64,000 nt of DNA from Saccharina japonica (GCA_008828725.1 MEHQ01000842.1:45233-109232); one strand, 5' to 3'. Counted from the stretch's first letter, positions 47,101-58,262 are shown. The notes: generated by a model from the sequence alone, not told the origin. A program made the numbers and translations.

Positions 47101-47957
47101 ACATCAGCGAATCAACGATGAAATAAAGAAACACGACTGGTGCCGGCATCTCGCACCCCAACCAATACTGGTATTCGAAGAATACTCTTTCCTCTTCAAC
47201 AAAATTGCGCTTATCGCAATGTCGTCCCTGGTATTATGATCTGTGTCCCTATATGTGAAGAACTAACGTCAACATCCTCTACCCCAACACCCCCAATTCA
47301 AGCATTTACCATATTACGCCGTCAGCAGGCGCGGCAGCCAGAGCCTGTATCACTTTACGCAAGTGTATATCTTAGATCTTCCAGCCTTCGTTTGCTTCTC
47401 TTCATACACAGTAACAGGCGCCAAAACATTCAGCGCCGTTCAATGTAACGGTGTTCTTCAATCGTTCCAACCTTCGCCCAGGGCCCACCCGTTGAACATA
47501 ATACAACGTACATGTTTTTGAGTTGATGACTGACGACACATACATGTGTTCGAGCAGACTATGGCCACGGTATTGGATGGATCTACGCCAACCAATCGAC
47601 GACTAGTTGTCTTGATGCTAAAATGTCATGCGCCCGGTCGGATTTCGAACCGTCCTTAATAATATAGTGCCCGCTGTATACGCACAGAGAGGGGAAAATT
47701 TCGCCCGTAAAACCAAATAGTGGCGCGGAGTCTACACAAGAAATTCAAGGCATCATGTGCTGATCAACCCATCCCAACAGTTCCTGTGCGTCGCCGACAT
47801 TGCAGGCTGGTTAATATTGGCGTAATCTCCACGCGCTTCCAGAATGAACAGTCAAACAGCAGATCCTGGTTCTTCTTACCTCCGAAATCCGCTCTGTTGT
47901 AGGCGAAATAGGCGTTGGTGTCGATTGTGATGGTCGATTCTGTTGCAAACATAGCAC
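36648..47957 (-). CDS. Partial gene: Pmp-repeat / Cys-rich / multi-pass membrane protein
   Basis: This is my model for a minus-strand gene. The five 3' exons join with matching phases: 40782-40483, 40037-39856, 39212-38921, 38661-38360 and 37628-36648. They encode GGA/FxxN repeats typical of chlamydial-type polymorphic outer membrane protein (Pmp) beta-helices, a Cys-rich block with CAVGYRGPYCAVCAEGF, one membrane segment, and a C-terminal half with about six more. This order is typical of large stramenopile surface proteins. Upstream, 78-bp phase-1 repeat exons at 42662-42585 and 47957-47880 extend the helix, and one degenerate unit lies near 41340. The region between is loaded with transposons. 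The N-terminus and signal peptide were not found. A cell-surface or cell-wall sensing or adhesion role is inference. Confidence 0.65.
38360..38661 (-). CDS. Exon: Cys-rich module and first membrane segment
   Basis: A 302-bp exon, phase 1 in and phase 0 out (acceptor catccag, donor gtatgc). It encodes CAVCAEGFAPGVAYSCRKCS, an EGF/TNFR-like Cys pattern, then the membrane helix LALASVVGLAMFLLAGLLLW. It ends KIVVTVWQIIYQ, the start of the next helix. Confidence 0.8.
38921..39212 (-). CDS. Exon: Cys-rich extracellular block
   Basis: A 292-bp exon, phase 0 in and phase 1 out (acceptor aaatcag, donor gtaaga). It contains DGFCADCFYEVCARCSTGG and later CHRAGACTGG and ICAVGYRGP. The spacing matches the Cys-rich juxtamembrane region of related stramenopile proteins. 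The split Tyr codon T|AC joins it to CAVCAEGF. Confidence 0.75.
39856..40037 (-). CDS. Exon: last Pmp repeats
   Basis: A 182-bp exon, phase 1 in and phase 0 out (acceptor ataacag, donor gtgaag). It encodes FSGGAIFHTGYLRVSKTLF, a GGAI Pmp unit, then NVSFFENSYHCRAGDYSYM, the usual transition from FxxN repeat to Cys-rich block. Confidence 0.75.
40483..40782 (-). CDS. Exon: Pmp beta-helix repeats
   Basis: A 300-bp exon, phase 1 at both ends (acceptor gaagcag, donor gtaagc). It shows successive Pmp motifs: VVFFENAASSGGGALNLD, NFIRNEANFGGAVYVYG and CTFDGNSASDGGAVYLY. The combination of FxxN and GGA[V/L/I] is diagnostic for these repeats. It is predicted to form a right-handed beta-helix outside the cell. 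Confidence 0.82.
41265..41340 (-). pseudogene. Possible decayed Pmp repeat exon
   Basis: After a good acceptor (ttttttcttcgag) the minus strand reads GVQLSATRDSEAAIVDYEA, resembling a Pmp unit entered in phase 1. The expected phase-1 GT donor is missing (G followed by GAACAT). It is probably a degenerate repeat exon; a chance match cannot be excluded. Confidence 0.3.
42585..42662 (-). CDS. 78-bp single-repeat Pmp exon
   Basis: Exactly 78 bp, phase 1 at both ends (acceptor attgcag, donor gtgtgt). It encodes GAFAVDLSNIIIAGSKEYSA and then ELLPNP. Length, phase and G[AG]-initial pattern match the exon at 47880-47957. Confidence 0.5.
43469..43548. repeat. (CAG)n-(CTG)n palindromic triplet tract
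   Basis: About five CAG units run directly into about eight CTG units, forming a near-perfect palindrome, then a second CTG tract at 43530-43548. Confidence 0.95.
43831..43940. repeat. (CAG)n followed by GGTGGCGGGGGC repeats
   Basis: About 19 consecutive CAG units, then three or more copies of a 15-base ggtggcgggggcggc unit. It is open in several frames, giving poly-Gln, poly-Ala or poly-Ser readings that are not evidence for a gene. Confidence 0.95.
44070..44275. repeat. CTG and CGC triplet tracts
   Basis: (CTG)8 near 44075-44097, a run of about 14 CGC/CCG units at 44132-44173, then interrupted CTG tracts to about 44265. All lie inside the mariner-like element. Confidence 0.9.
44900..45198. 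mobile_element. TIR element enclosing telomere-like repeats
   Basis: Inverted repeats of about 35 bp (GCAGGTTGCACCTGCAAA then g(t/g)ttttgtgcagg) bound about 300 bp. No clear target duplication was identified, so the superfamily is undetermined. The interior contains interstitial telomere-like sequence. Confidence 0.6.
45060..45107 (+). repeat. Interstitial telomere-like repeats
   Basis: Degenerate TTAGGG units: ggttcgggttagggttat then ggttagggtaatagttagg. The TTAGGG type is the expected telomere repeat of brown algae and many other eukaryotes. The tract is short and internal, not a chromosome end. Confidence 0.75.
45510..45684. mobile_element. Pogo-like MITE, copy 1
   Basis: 175 bp with imperfect terminal inverted repeats CACTACCGGCCC.../...GGCGGTACTG and flanking TA at 45508-45509 and 45685-45686. 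Nearly full-length similarity in inverse orientation to 54419-54591. The CAGT-type ends and TA target site fit the Tc1/mariner/pogo group. Confidence 0.75.
46290..46505. repeat. (GAACC)n pentamer array
   Basis: A core of more than 20 gaacc units at about 46355-46490, with GAACG and GAAAC variants at both edges. Because five is not a multiple of three, the array is open in all frames (for example RTEPN repeats); those open frames are not genes. Confidence 0.95.
47880..47957 (-). CDS. 78-bp single-repeat Pmp exon
   Basis: Exactly 78 bp, phase 1 at both ends (acceptor acctgcag, donor gtaaga). It encodes GAMFATESTITIDTNAYFAY followed by NRADFGG, a complete Pmp-type unit ending in the GG that begins the next. 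Splice sites are strong. It is the most upstream supported exon of the gene. Confidence 0.6.
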
Positions 47958-49609
47958 CTGCAGGTAAAGGAACCGGCAGAGAGTTCGTACGCACGACATT
48001 ATTGGGCGTTGTGCACTGGACGGCGTTCCTTCTTGCTGACCTCCTCAGATCAGCATTTTGCCAACATCATGTGATACTACAACTTGCACCTCACGCTACG
48101 CGTATCGGGAATGGTGCATCAGAGTTGATATATGCACCTCCCCCTTCGTTGGTCTCGACGGTGCACAACCATTTGTATATTTCACGAGGGTGCTTCCCCT
48201 TAATATGCAGTGCTTTGTTTTTTTACAAGAACGTTCATGCATGTGGTACGAATGCAGTTGACGTTTGGAGGTCCCCCTTGCTTAAAACACGTAAACACGT
48301 ATCAAGTCGTTATTGACAAACCCTATCCAGTCAGAATGTAGACGACGACACGTGGTCGTGTTGCACGTGACACGATGCCCCTAACCCAATAGGAATAGAC
48401 GCTCCGCTATTTGGCGATAGTGTCTTGCACGCTCGTAGTTTTTGCCGTAAACTTGTTCGTTTTGTTTTTCTGGCGTTTATAGGTCTAAACGCAGTGCTAA
48501 CGGTGCCAGAGGTGCGTTTGTGTACAAGCTAGGAAAAACTTTCACCAAACCAGGGGTTGTACGATATAAGAGGGACAGATTTGGACCTCACGGACATATG
48601 GTAGCTAGATTTCGACTCTAATGCCCCCCGCACAAAGCAATACTCCTTCCACGTAGCACAGTGGGATCGACGGACTACGTATGGGTGTTACATACAACGT
48701 CGCCGCCGCTACGTGCCCTTCGCAATGGTGAAAACGCGATACGGACCTTCGTCTCGCCGTATAGTATTTGTTGTATGCGCACGGAACCGTCCCAAATCCC
48801 CAAGGCCGTGCGGCAGATCCATTATTCGTCTTGAACGTAGTTCGTGTGAACTGATTAACCGGTTAATGTGATTCATTAACCAACTACAAGCCATAATACG
48901 TGCTGCGTATGCCCGTCGCACAAACACAAGTCACATGAAGCCTTGAAGCCATATCGGTTTTGTGGATCCTCTCGGTTGGGCACAGTTTGTCGGAATGCAC
49001 AAACATTCTTCGAAACGAGCATGCAACATAAACCGACAACTTGCACCCCGAACCGATAAACCGTTTGTCCCGGTGCGTGCTTCAATAGTCAAACATTATT
49101 TTGTACAGCGAGCATGATACAGGTAAGCCACAAACGCGCGATATTTACAAAACAAGAAGTGCAATTTTCAGCAAGTGGTTTTAGCCCATTTTTCCAATAT
49201 ACTTTAAAGGAAGACGTTGATTCTAGCTTCCTACAGGTATATATACGACTTGTTTGGCGTTTGTTTGGAGCTGGTCTGCTTCAGGTGCGGGTCTAGTCTC
49301 GAACTGTCGGTTGCGAAACACAAAGGTATCAATGTTACGGTAGGGGGTCGCGTTTACGTGAAAACTTTCCAGCCGAGATGAGAGCCACTCGGCAGAGTGA
49401 CCACCCGAATATTCCGGCGGTCTTGAGTAAATAGGCTTGATGTTTTAGCGATATTGGTGACATTTCGTTATCGCTACTCTGCGACATTAAAGTATTCTAT
49501 CGTCCAATTTGGAGTGTAGTGAAATCTCCTCATCCGAGTACCGTAGCCATGCGAAGGATGGAACCGGGTGCGATCACGTGTTAACAAAACGACTTGTCTG
49601 TTTTGGGCG

Positions 49610-50190
49610 CCCCCGGCGATCTCTCCAATGGGTGCCATTTCTCCGATACCGGTGCGGAAAAACAATGATAGATTTTGTTCTAGATCGTTGAACGCATCGC
49701 CGGTGCCATCTCGCCGATGGTTGCGATGCCACATGGTAATACACATGCGGACTTACCGGAGCAACGGTGCTGCATAGAGGTAGGTACGGTAGTACCATAC
49801 GAGCTCCTTCTGTGATATGGGGGCTATAGGCGACATGTGTGCTGTGTCCTTGGTTGAGAGCATACAATCTCCATGCCGCTAAAAATAAAACAACCTGACT
49901 CATTTAAACGCGAGAACTGCATCGGCACAAACATGGTTCCCCAGAGGAGTGGCGCCCTGACGGTACTGGCTCACCGCATGTCAAAATAACCTACTGCGCA
50001 CGGTACGTCCTACAGCTCAAACGTGGGCTGTTGCGGCTTAACTCAATCTTCGTTTTACAACGGAGAGATCGCACCCGGTGCCGTCTCTCCGATGGGGGTG
50101 TAGAACGTCAATGAAAGTATGCTGTTCTTGCTTTTGTTTGCGCATCCCGATGCGATCTCGCCTCTTGGTGCCATCTCTCCGACGGGTGTC
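49610..50190. repeat. Scattered ggtgccatctctccgatgg motifs
   Basis: At least five variants of a roughly 20-base motif lie near 49618, 49635, 49698, 50080 and 50178, often paired with gcgatctc. They are too irregular for a tandem array; origin unknown. Confidence 0.6.
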
Positions 50191-51420
50191 CTCCTTCGTA
50201 TGATTACGGTGTGGTACACGTGGTAGTGAAAATGGGGATATATATGGGGGTACAGTACATACTTATTTACCGTAGCACTAGTGGGTCCAATGTTGTGCCT
50301 GTTTGGGCAGGGCCAGGAAATAGGTCGCGTGGTGAGTCGCTTGAGCTACACAATTTTTATCTTATTGAAATTATCCTCTACAGTGTATGTCGCAGTGGTG
50401 TGGGCTCGCAATTGGAATAGATACAATCGATACATACTTCAGGCCCTTAAGGTGATAAATGCTTCTGTGGGGCGTGGCGGACGAGAAAAGGAACACGAGG
50501 GAAAGTCAAAACAGGCAGGCAGTTACTGTTTCGCGGCCAAAGTTTTCGAACAAACTACGAGGCGAGAGCATTGGCGACGACCCTACTTGGGACCACTTAC
50601 AACGCAAGACTGAGAGCCACCCGCATACTCGTCGAACAGCCTCTGCTATTTCCTCCTCGCACTTTAGCATATTTGCCGAATGTGTTACTATATTCGTTCA
50701 AGGATGTTCTATGTCACATACGCCATGATATTCATATGAGAGAGGGGACAGTACAGCGGGAGCTCCTGCATCAACCGCTGGATAAACGTACCAATGCGAG
50801 GGAGGCGTGTAGCCTTATTTTAACGGGAATTGAAGGAAGCCCATGGCAAAGGAACAGCTAGCAAGACACACGTGCGGACGGCGTCGTCCGGAAGGGCCTT
50901 GCTCGTGCTAACGAACGCGCTGAATTGTTTCAGACGACATCGTATGCTGTCACGGGTGCCACAACTGGGGAGGGGTGGGTCTCATCGACAACATCGGGTT
51001 TAACTGCAACACTTCAAAAGATGGAGCTGGGGCGCCAAGAAAAGCATTTACAGAACGTGGATGGAACATTCGAATATGGCATTGACGGGGGAGCCCAAGA
51101 ACCCCCCGGGGATGACGAACAACCTTAAGCGACTGTTCGCCAGGGTCGCCGCCTTTGTAAGTCGTGCAGGGATCGTTCCAGGGACCGGGAAGCAACAACA
51201 TTGTATGCCGAGAAAAACAGTACAAACGACCAATAGCGACGCATAGACAAGAACGGCATACGACAGACACCGTTGTTACGAATAGTACATATATGGAAGC
51301 CGTCAGCGAATGACAAAACAGCAGTGGTGTTAGAGTCAGGGTTTCGACTAGACCTCGGCGTGTGCGCACGTAGATCACTCAATGGGAAATACGTTTCATG
51401 GTAGGAAGATGGTATGTGGC

Positions 51421-51647
51421 AAGTTCTTTCGAGTGTTAGTGGTACTTGTTCTTTTTTCTGGTTAATATGTTTGGTCGTGGTGGGAGGGAGATCTCGCTGA
51501 CGCTTCGCGTCACCTGCGGCTTGACACTTCGGCTTATCGCGTACCGTTGCCCTTGGTGCCGCATCTCCCTCCTTCGTCCGTTCTCGGGTAAATCGCAAGC
51601 AGTCTCGAAGACCGAGTACCTGAATGGTCCAGTACCATTCAAACGTC
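51421..51647 (+). repeat. Direct repeat, copy 1
   Basis: About 227 bp closely matching 52011-52254, including gttaatatgtttgg, cgcgtcacctgcggctt and gtccgttctcgggtaaatcg. Both copies have the same orientation, about 590 bp apart. Confidence 0.85.
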
Positions 51648-52010
51648 ACCCTTTTAAAAAACAATTAATCAGGATCAGGAATGCATCGTAACAACTCCCT
51701 CCTTCCACCTTACAAAGTACCGGGTGGTGGGTGGGTGAAACTACGGGAAAAGGCGCTTGCCAGTCTGCTGGCTTTGTATACGTAGAGCGCCGCTCTGTAT
51801 CCGATGTTGTTCCTTTACGCCCAGCCGCTCTGTGCCTCCTTCAATGTCCGCTCCTGGAAACACTGCTCGCCGCGGTAGCTTCCCTCTACAATACTAACAA
51901 ATAGATCCTGAAACCACAACCCCAAGCTATTTAGTACACTCTCCCGCGCCACAAACTACAGATTGCCCTCTCGTTCCTTCGGTACTTACAACCAATCATT
52001 CTCTTTGTGA

Positions 52011-52254
52011 CAAGCTCGTTCGAGTGTTCGTGGTTGTTGTTCCTTTTTCTAGTTAATATGTTTGGACGTGGTGAGAGGGAGATATCGCTGACTCTCCGCG
52101 TCACCTGCGGCTTCACACTTCGGCTTATCGCGTGCCGTCGCTCTTGGTGCCGCATCTCCCCCCTTCGTCCGTTCTCGGGTAAATCGTAAGCAGTCTCGAA
52201 GACCGAGTACCTAAATGGTCCAGTACCTAGATGGTTCAGTACCATTCAAACGTC
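52011..52254 (+). repeat. Direct repeat, copy 2
   Basis: Matches 51421-51647. It carries a further short internal duplication near the end, where the ggtccagtacc motif is followed by a diverged ggttcagtacc copy. Confidence 0.85.
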
Positions 52255-53284
52255 TCCATCCTCTCGGTTAATTCGATTATTCTTACTGTTTACCCCAGAT
52301 CGTCTTCGTCCTTCGATATGTAATGTCTAGTTATCTACCCCAGTTTGTCTACTCGTCTATCTGAATGTCTGTGGCCACAGCCTCTCCCTCGGTAGGTGGG
52401 TTGTTTCCTGTCACTGGTGCGTGGCCCGATATCAGCTCAGTGTCCTTAAATCTCTCTCGCAGTAGGTGAGGCGTTCCCTGGCACTGATGAGCGACATGCC
52501 ATCAGCTCCACCACGACAGCGACGGCGCCGCCGACGCTCCTTTGTCCAGGGTACGCCGCTTCTACCGCGGCGGGCGTTCGTACCGCAACCTTATCTACCC
52601 GTCAGAGTCATCAGTCGGTCGGATCGCACTTCGCGTCTCTATATTTCTGATTGTTTTGAGTTTTCCGAGCTACGTCTCAAATGCTCCCCTATATCTGACG
52701 CTTCCGCCGATGTGCTCACTGACCAACCATGTACATTCCTCTGCGTCCCGTTTGGTCTGCTCATCATTATTCCGTCTTGCTAAACGAGTCCGTTCTGGGC
52801 TCGACGAAATACGCACGGGTCGAGCCAAACCTCGGTTGTTCCACTGCGCTTCTCGATACATATGTGTCCGGCCCGACGAGCTGCTTGTGTTACTTGTATC
52901 GGCGCTGCCCTCGGTACCTCCGGGCCGTCCGACTTGGTCGTTTCGAATAGCTTGTATTTCGCCCGTACGTTCTGCCTCACATGGGCCGACTGGTCGGTGG
53001 TTCGCTCTCTCTCTGTATATATATATCTTCGTCCGAATAAGATTCTCCCTTCTTCACCCCTTTGCACAATACCCATGGTTCCACTATACCAGGTATATTT
53101 ATAATGGTCCAGTTGCCTAGCCAGAGCATATTATATATATACTCCGTATCCCCTCTCATTGACGTATATACACATATGTGCATGGTTTTTCTTCGCTGCT
53201 TCCCATCACATACGCTCCGTCCACCTCGTATCTCAGTCATGTTCAACTATATATAAACAACTATAAATTTACGTAAACCGGGGT

Positions 53285-55395
53285 CGGTCGTTACGAGCGG
53301 ACTGTAAGACAGCTCTTCTTCGTGACAAAGGGCCCAACTTTCGATTGGCAGCTTCGAAATAGCTTTTAGCTCTTCACGTTTTGCTGGAAGCAGCACGACT
53401 AGTCTATAGCCCGTACTTCAGATTTGTCGGCAACGACAACCCACGGCAGAGCATGGCAGGCATTTCAACAGTAGCAGCAGCAGGGCTTCGCTACCAACTG
53501 CTTCGCTGGAGACATCGCCAAACAGGTCATCAGACAGAGCTGATGATGTGCATCAGCAGCACAAGATCAAATGTTGCTGCGATAGCGCATGCCTAAGTAA
53601 TGTGGCTCTGGGCCCGGGAGCTACGTGCAGCAGGGCGCGGGGGCTATGTGCAGCAGCAGCAGCAGCTGCGATGGGCGGAAGCAGCGGGCGCTCTGGTGCG
53701 CCTCCACCACGACGTACTGCTTTCGCTCGATGGACGGCGTTTGTACAGAACAACCAGGGAGAGACACCAGCATACATACTATCCTATAGAAGAGCTCATG
53801 ATGTATATCTGCACAACCGGCTTTTTGTGGGTGTAGAGAGAGACACCATCATACAGACTATCAGGCAGAGCTCATGGCGTACTGCTGCTGCTGTACTGCA
53901 GCACAGCAAGCACCAGTACTCAGTCAACTTCTGCGACGGTAGCTCAGGCGGAAGATCATACGAGTATGCGTTTATTGCTGCGCTGTTGCGGTACAAATCA
54001 CAGATCATCAGATAGTTGTGTAGTAGCGTACAGCAGTTTCTTGCCCGGTGAATGGATTGCTCTTTTTGGCTCTTTCCGGAATTAGAGCTAATTATTCATT
54101 TTCGGAGTTTGGGCACACGAAATAGGCTGCCGCTTTGTATTGTTTGTTGCTGGAACCTTACTACTGCTGTAATTTTCTTGCGTCGCCCATGAGTTGTATG
54201 GTTTGCTATAGGATAACGTTTAATATACTGTAAAATTGCAACTCATCGTGGCCACACTAATACCCCTATACAACTGCAAGTTTTGGTGGACTAGCCCAAA
54301 CTCGACTACAAGCAAGTTGTATTCGTGCAAGAATATCAACTGCCATCTTACAACCACTCCAAAGCACCAGGGAGAGGCACTAGCATACAGACTACCAGAT
54401 AGAAGAGTTCATGATATACAGTACCGGCCCGCTCATAAGAAACCTGAAATCGGGCTTAGGCTGACTTTCTATTTTGAGAAAGGGGTGTGTCCCACGCTAA
54501 CTTCAGTATAATGGCTGTCGACTTCCTTGTTTCCCCGTAATGTTTAGGCTGAGTTTCTTTGGGGCACTTTCTTAGGAGAGGGCCGGTAGTGTACTGCTGT
54601 ATAACCGGCATTTTGTGAGCGTGGAGAGAGACACCATCATACAGACCAGGCAGAGCTCATGATGTACTGCTGTACTGCAGCACAGCAAGCAGTAGTACTA
54701 AATCGACCTCTGCGACTGTAGCTTGGACGGAAGGAGTGTGTCTGCCGGGTGTATTGCGTGCTCGTATGCGTTAATACTGCTGTGTGTTGCTGCTGCTGCG
54801 CAGGTCATAGACCGTTAGCCTCGTAGTGCTGTAGCGTACAGTAGTTACTTGCCCGGTGAAGAATTTTGTTTTTGACTTTTTATCTGCGCAATACGCACGT
54901 TTATTTTTATTTTACAGGAAATCGGGAAATCTACTGGAAATTATCTGTAAAATAATAGAACGTAAACAACTCGTACCCGTACGAAGTACGTTCCACAGGG
55001 TACGAATCTCATACAATACGTACACCGCCTCTATGTACGAGGGCAAAGTGTTTTGTTGTCTTCCGATCTGATGAAAAAGCTGGTGGTACACATTGTCGAC
55101 TCGTCCATGGACCACCATAGCAGTATAGGCTGCCGTTTTGTATTGTTTGTTGCTGCTCTGCTACTACTGCTGAGGTACTGTGCACTTCTCTTGCGTCGCC
55201 CGCATTTGGGCGGTTTTCTGTATAGGCTAGCTTTTAATTGATGTACTGTAAAAGCGAAACTCATTGTAGCCACACAACTGTAATCCCCCATACAACTGCA
55301 ATTTTTGGCGGACTAGCCCAAACCCAACCACAAGCAAATTGTATTCGCGCATTCATCAACTCCCATTTTACAACCACTCCAAAGGAAAGCCTTGT
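53285..55395 (-). repeat. Repeat family XYZ, inverted copies
   Basis: 53285-54060 matches block Z (59490-60518 and 62100-63147) in reverse. 54060-54370 and 55030-55395 match block X and part of Y in reverse. The pogo-like MITE at 54419-54591 is inserted in one of them. CAG/CTG-rich stretches inside Z produce spurious open frames. No coding capacity was recognised. Confidence 0.75.
54419..54591. mobile_element. Pogo-like MITE, copy 2
   Basis: 173 bp, ends CAGTACCGGCCC and GGCCGGTAGTG, flanked by TA at 54417-54418 and 54592-54593. It interrupts a Z-like sequence whose uninterrupted form (gaagagctcatgatgta, then tgcacaaccggca, on the reverse strand) is visible near 62600. That gives direct evidence of an insertion at TA. 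Confidence 0.8.
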
Positions 55396-55399
55396 ATAT

Positions 55400-57350
55400 A
55401 TATGCATTCGTATGGTCCTCCCACGCGGCTTCCACATCACATGCCAGTTGTGTACAACGCAGCGTATCGCCTATCCTCCTTCGTTTCGGCTCTGGCCTTA
55501 GTATGTCCAGCCATATGCCCAGCCATTAATTCATGAGGAACGTATGTGCCTATAATATTCCTTTAGACCCCTACATATATATATGTAGAGTCCTACGTTG
55601 CTTCCAAGTAAACTCTCAGTGACGTACACACTCCGCGAATTGCGCATCCCTCTTCGTTTCGGCGCTGCCCTTGGCGCGCCCAGCCTCTCCGCTCGGGTAC
55701 CCAGCGGTCATTGCGGAAAAAACGAGGGGACGCCTTGCACCTTCCGGCATATACATATATATATATACAAAAACATGGTGCTCCTACCATCCGCTGTTCC
55801 CACATCACTTTAGTGGCGTCCAATCCGGCGATTGTTTTCCTTTTGTTTCGGCGCCGTTCTCGACACAAGCAGCCGCTCAGCCCTGTATACACCGCGGTCA
55901 CTGCATAAACCCCGAGGCGAGCGTATCCTCGATCAACGGTATTATCTTCTCTCCCACATTGTGGCTCATCATAAATCCTACCGACGTCTGTATGCTCGCT
56001 TTTGTATGTGTCTACCAGGGTATGCATGTGCATGACGTATAAATGCTTGCACACCAAATCTCGCTTGTATGTAGCTTGTTTGGGTAATAAATCGACCCCC
56101 TGTTCGGTTAACAGATACCTGCAGTTCTGGCTTGTCTGCCCTCCCTTGCTTACAAGCTAACTTGTTCTGGCTATTTGGTCGCCTGCCTGATCTGGTTAAC
56201 AGATGGCCTGCGCCTCCCTCTTGGCTGTCCGCATTTTATATTTCGTATACCGTACCTGGTACATATATATGTATATATTCAATGCCCGTCTGACGTATAT
56301 TCATACCCTGGGCTTGCCTGTACGCGAGTTAGGTCCGGGTAGCATATAGCTCGCTTACTCTGCGAGGTAGTCCTCCTTTTCTGCGTGGCTACCTGCCTAT
56401 TCTGTCCTGCGTATATCGCGATAGAAACGTATTGTGATTTGTGTCCTATAAAAGGATCAATCGATCTCCTGCGGGTATTAAATTCATGTGCATGCCCAAT
56501 GTTTTCCTGTGGGCCCTTGGTACACGCATCCTGTTTTTTTGTTTTGTTAATCTCTTCGTGCCACGTGCAGTGTGTCCCCCGTGATCCCCCTGTTTCCCCT
56601 ATGTACATCAACGAGGGAAACATAACTCCCACCACATGGTACGTACATGTACTGATGCGTACGCGGGTATATCTTGCTTTCCCATTCACAACCACCTGTA
56701 TATACGTATGGTTTTCGTATGCATTATTTATTGGTCATGTAGGTCCGATGTGTTACACACAGTCTCTTATTCCTCTCTTGTCTGCTTCAAAGAGAGAATT
56801 ATCACATGCCCTTGTATTTACTGTGCATCTGGCCTGCCTTTCGGTTGGAGATGGTTGGTTTTCGTCCATCTCTCAGAATTAACGCAAAACTGCCTTGCCC
56901 CTTTCATAAATAACCGCCCACTGTACGTTTGCGTGTGTGCAGCATCCTTGGCTTTGTTGTTTATGTCACTCTTGCTTGCCGAGAAACAGAACTCAATGAA
57001 TATATACTGGCATTATATGGGTATATAAATATCTGGCCCCGATTCTTCTTTATTCATTGAATATAGGTACCCCTGGCCCTTCTTATTTCTATTAGTAATT
57101 GGACCAAAATACAATAAACACGGTATGTATGTAAATTTGTCCGCTTCGCTCGGGCATTCCTCGGTCGTCTCTGTCCTCACCTCTGTTATACCTCAATTTT
57201 TAGTGGCCTCTTACCACTTGTCCGCTGTCTGATCGCGTCACTCCGAGCCCCCGCTCCCGCTTGTTTCTTTTATTTTTGAACGCTTCGGGTGCTCCATCAA
57301 ATATGAATACGATATGTATCGTTCGAATGTTCCGTCACATCTATATATAT
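55400..57350. other. Non-coding stretch with weak dispersed repeats
   Basis: Pyrimidine-rich DNA. Segments near 55450, 55640 and 55840 share cttcgtttcggcgct and a following ccgcggtca-type motif. No exon-like structure was found, and the 165-codon frame at 56385-56882 (+) has no recognised domain. Confidence 0.4.
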
Positions 57351-57353
57351 ATG

Positions 57354-58262
57354 TACAAGGCTTTCCTTTGGAGTGGTTGTAAGATGGGAGTTGATATTCT
57401 TGCACGAATACAAATTGCTTGTAGTCGAGTTTGGGCCAGTCTGCCAAATCTAGCAGTTGTATGGGGGGCATTAGCGTGGCCACAATGAGTTGCAATTTTA
57501 CATATTAAACGCTAGCCTACAGCAAACCGTACAAATGATGGGTGACGCAAGAACATTACAGCAGAAGTAAGGTTGTCCCCCCCCCGTACGCAGTAACTTA
57601 ACAGTGGTTGCAGAGCACCAACAAACAATACAAAGCGGCAGCCTATTTCGTGTGCCCGAACTCCGAAAATGAAAAATTAACTCTAATTCCGGTACGAAAT
57701 AAAAAATAGGAAATGCAGGGTAATTGTATTGTTTTGACCAGATTGTACTCCTGAACCGGAAATAACGTAAATGTCTGGATTTCTTTTTCACAGGCACTTC
57801 AGAAATCAGAGCGGAGGTTGCGGGGTCAGGATTCTAGTAAAAATCCATTTTACACTCTGAAAGCTATACGAAATAAGAGGAAAGCACGTCCACTCGCATT
57901 TTTTTTGTTGGAGAATAAAATTATTATGCTTGCCATTCGACAATGTGCAGTGTTGTTCCTAAAACGGCTCAGGGAACAGAAAGTGAAGCACTCTCCAGAT
58001 CAATTATTGGTGGATAATTCTTAGATAAAGTACAAAACTATGTTTTTTTTTCGTTGGTTTGTCAAATAAACATTAAAAGCAATACTCTCGGGCGAGTACG
58101 TACAACTATCGAACAGGGCTACGTGTACAGCTTGCAAGTCGAAGAACCTATCGGCTATGTCGTTGTTTTTGACCAATGAACATTCATTGTGGTCTACCAG
58201 GGTATGTATGCTGGTTAATGGATGAGTCGACTATGTGTACCTGTTTTTTTTTATCAGACCCA
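57354..58262 (+). repeat. Repeat family XYZ: blocks X and Y, copy 1
   Basis: Starts tacaaggctt(t) and aligns with 63154 to the window end. Block Y (about 58055-58262) also matches 61870-62078. Substitutions are few, so the copies are young. Confidence 0.9.

Larger units (their letters stand above)
47958..53270. other. Region without a recognised gene
   Basis: Open frames are short and overlapping. Upstream exons of the minus-strand Pmp gene could lie here but were not identifiable. The window from 50459 to 51246 (+) has overlapping open frames with acidic or basic peptides but no motif. Duplicated segments are listed separately. Confidence 0.45.

Noticed and set aside
52542-53120. 192-codon frame (+)
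   Set aside because: It overlaps several other open frames in a pyrimidine-rich tract and has no recognised domain.
56385-56882. 165-codon frame (+)
   Set aside because: Hydrophobic and Cys-rich by composition, overlapped by another long frame; no family recognised.
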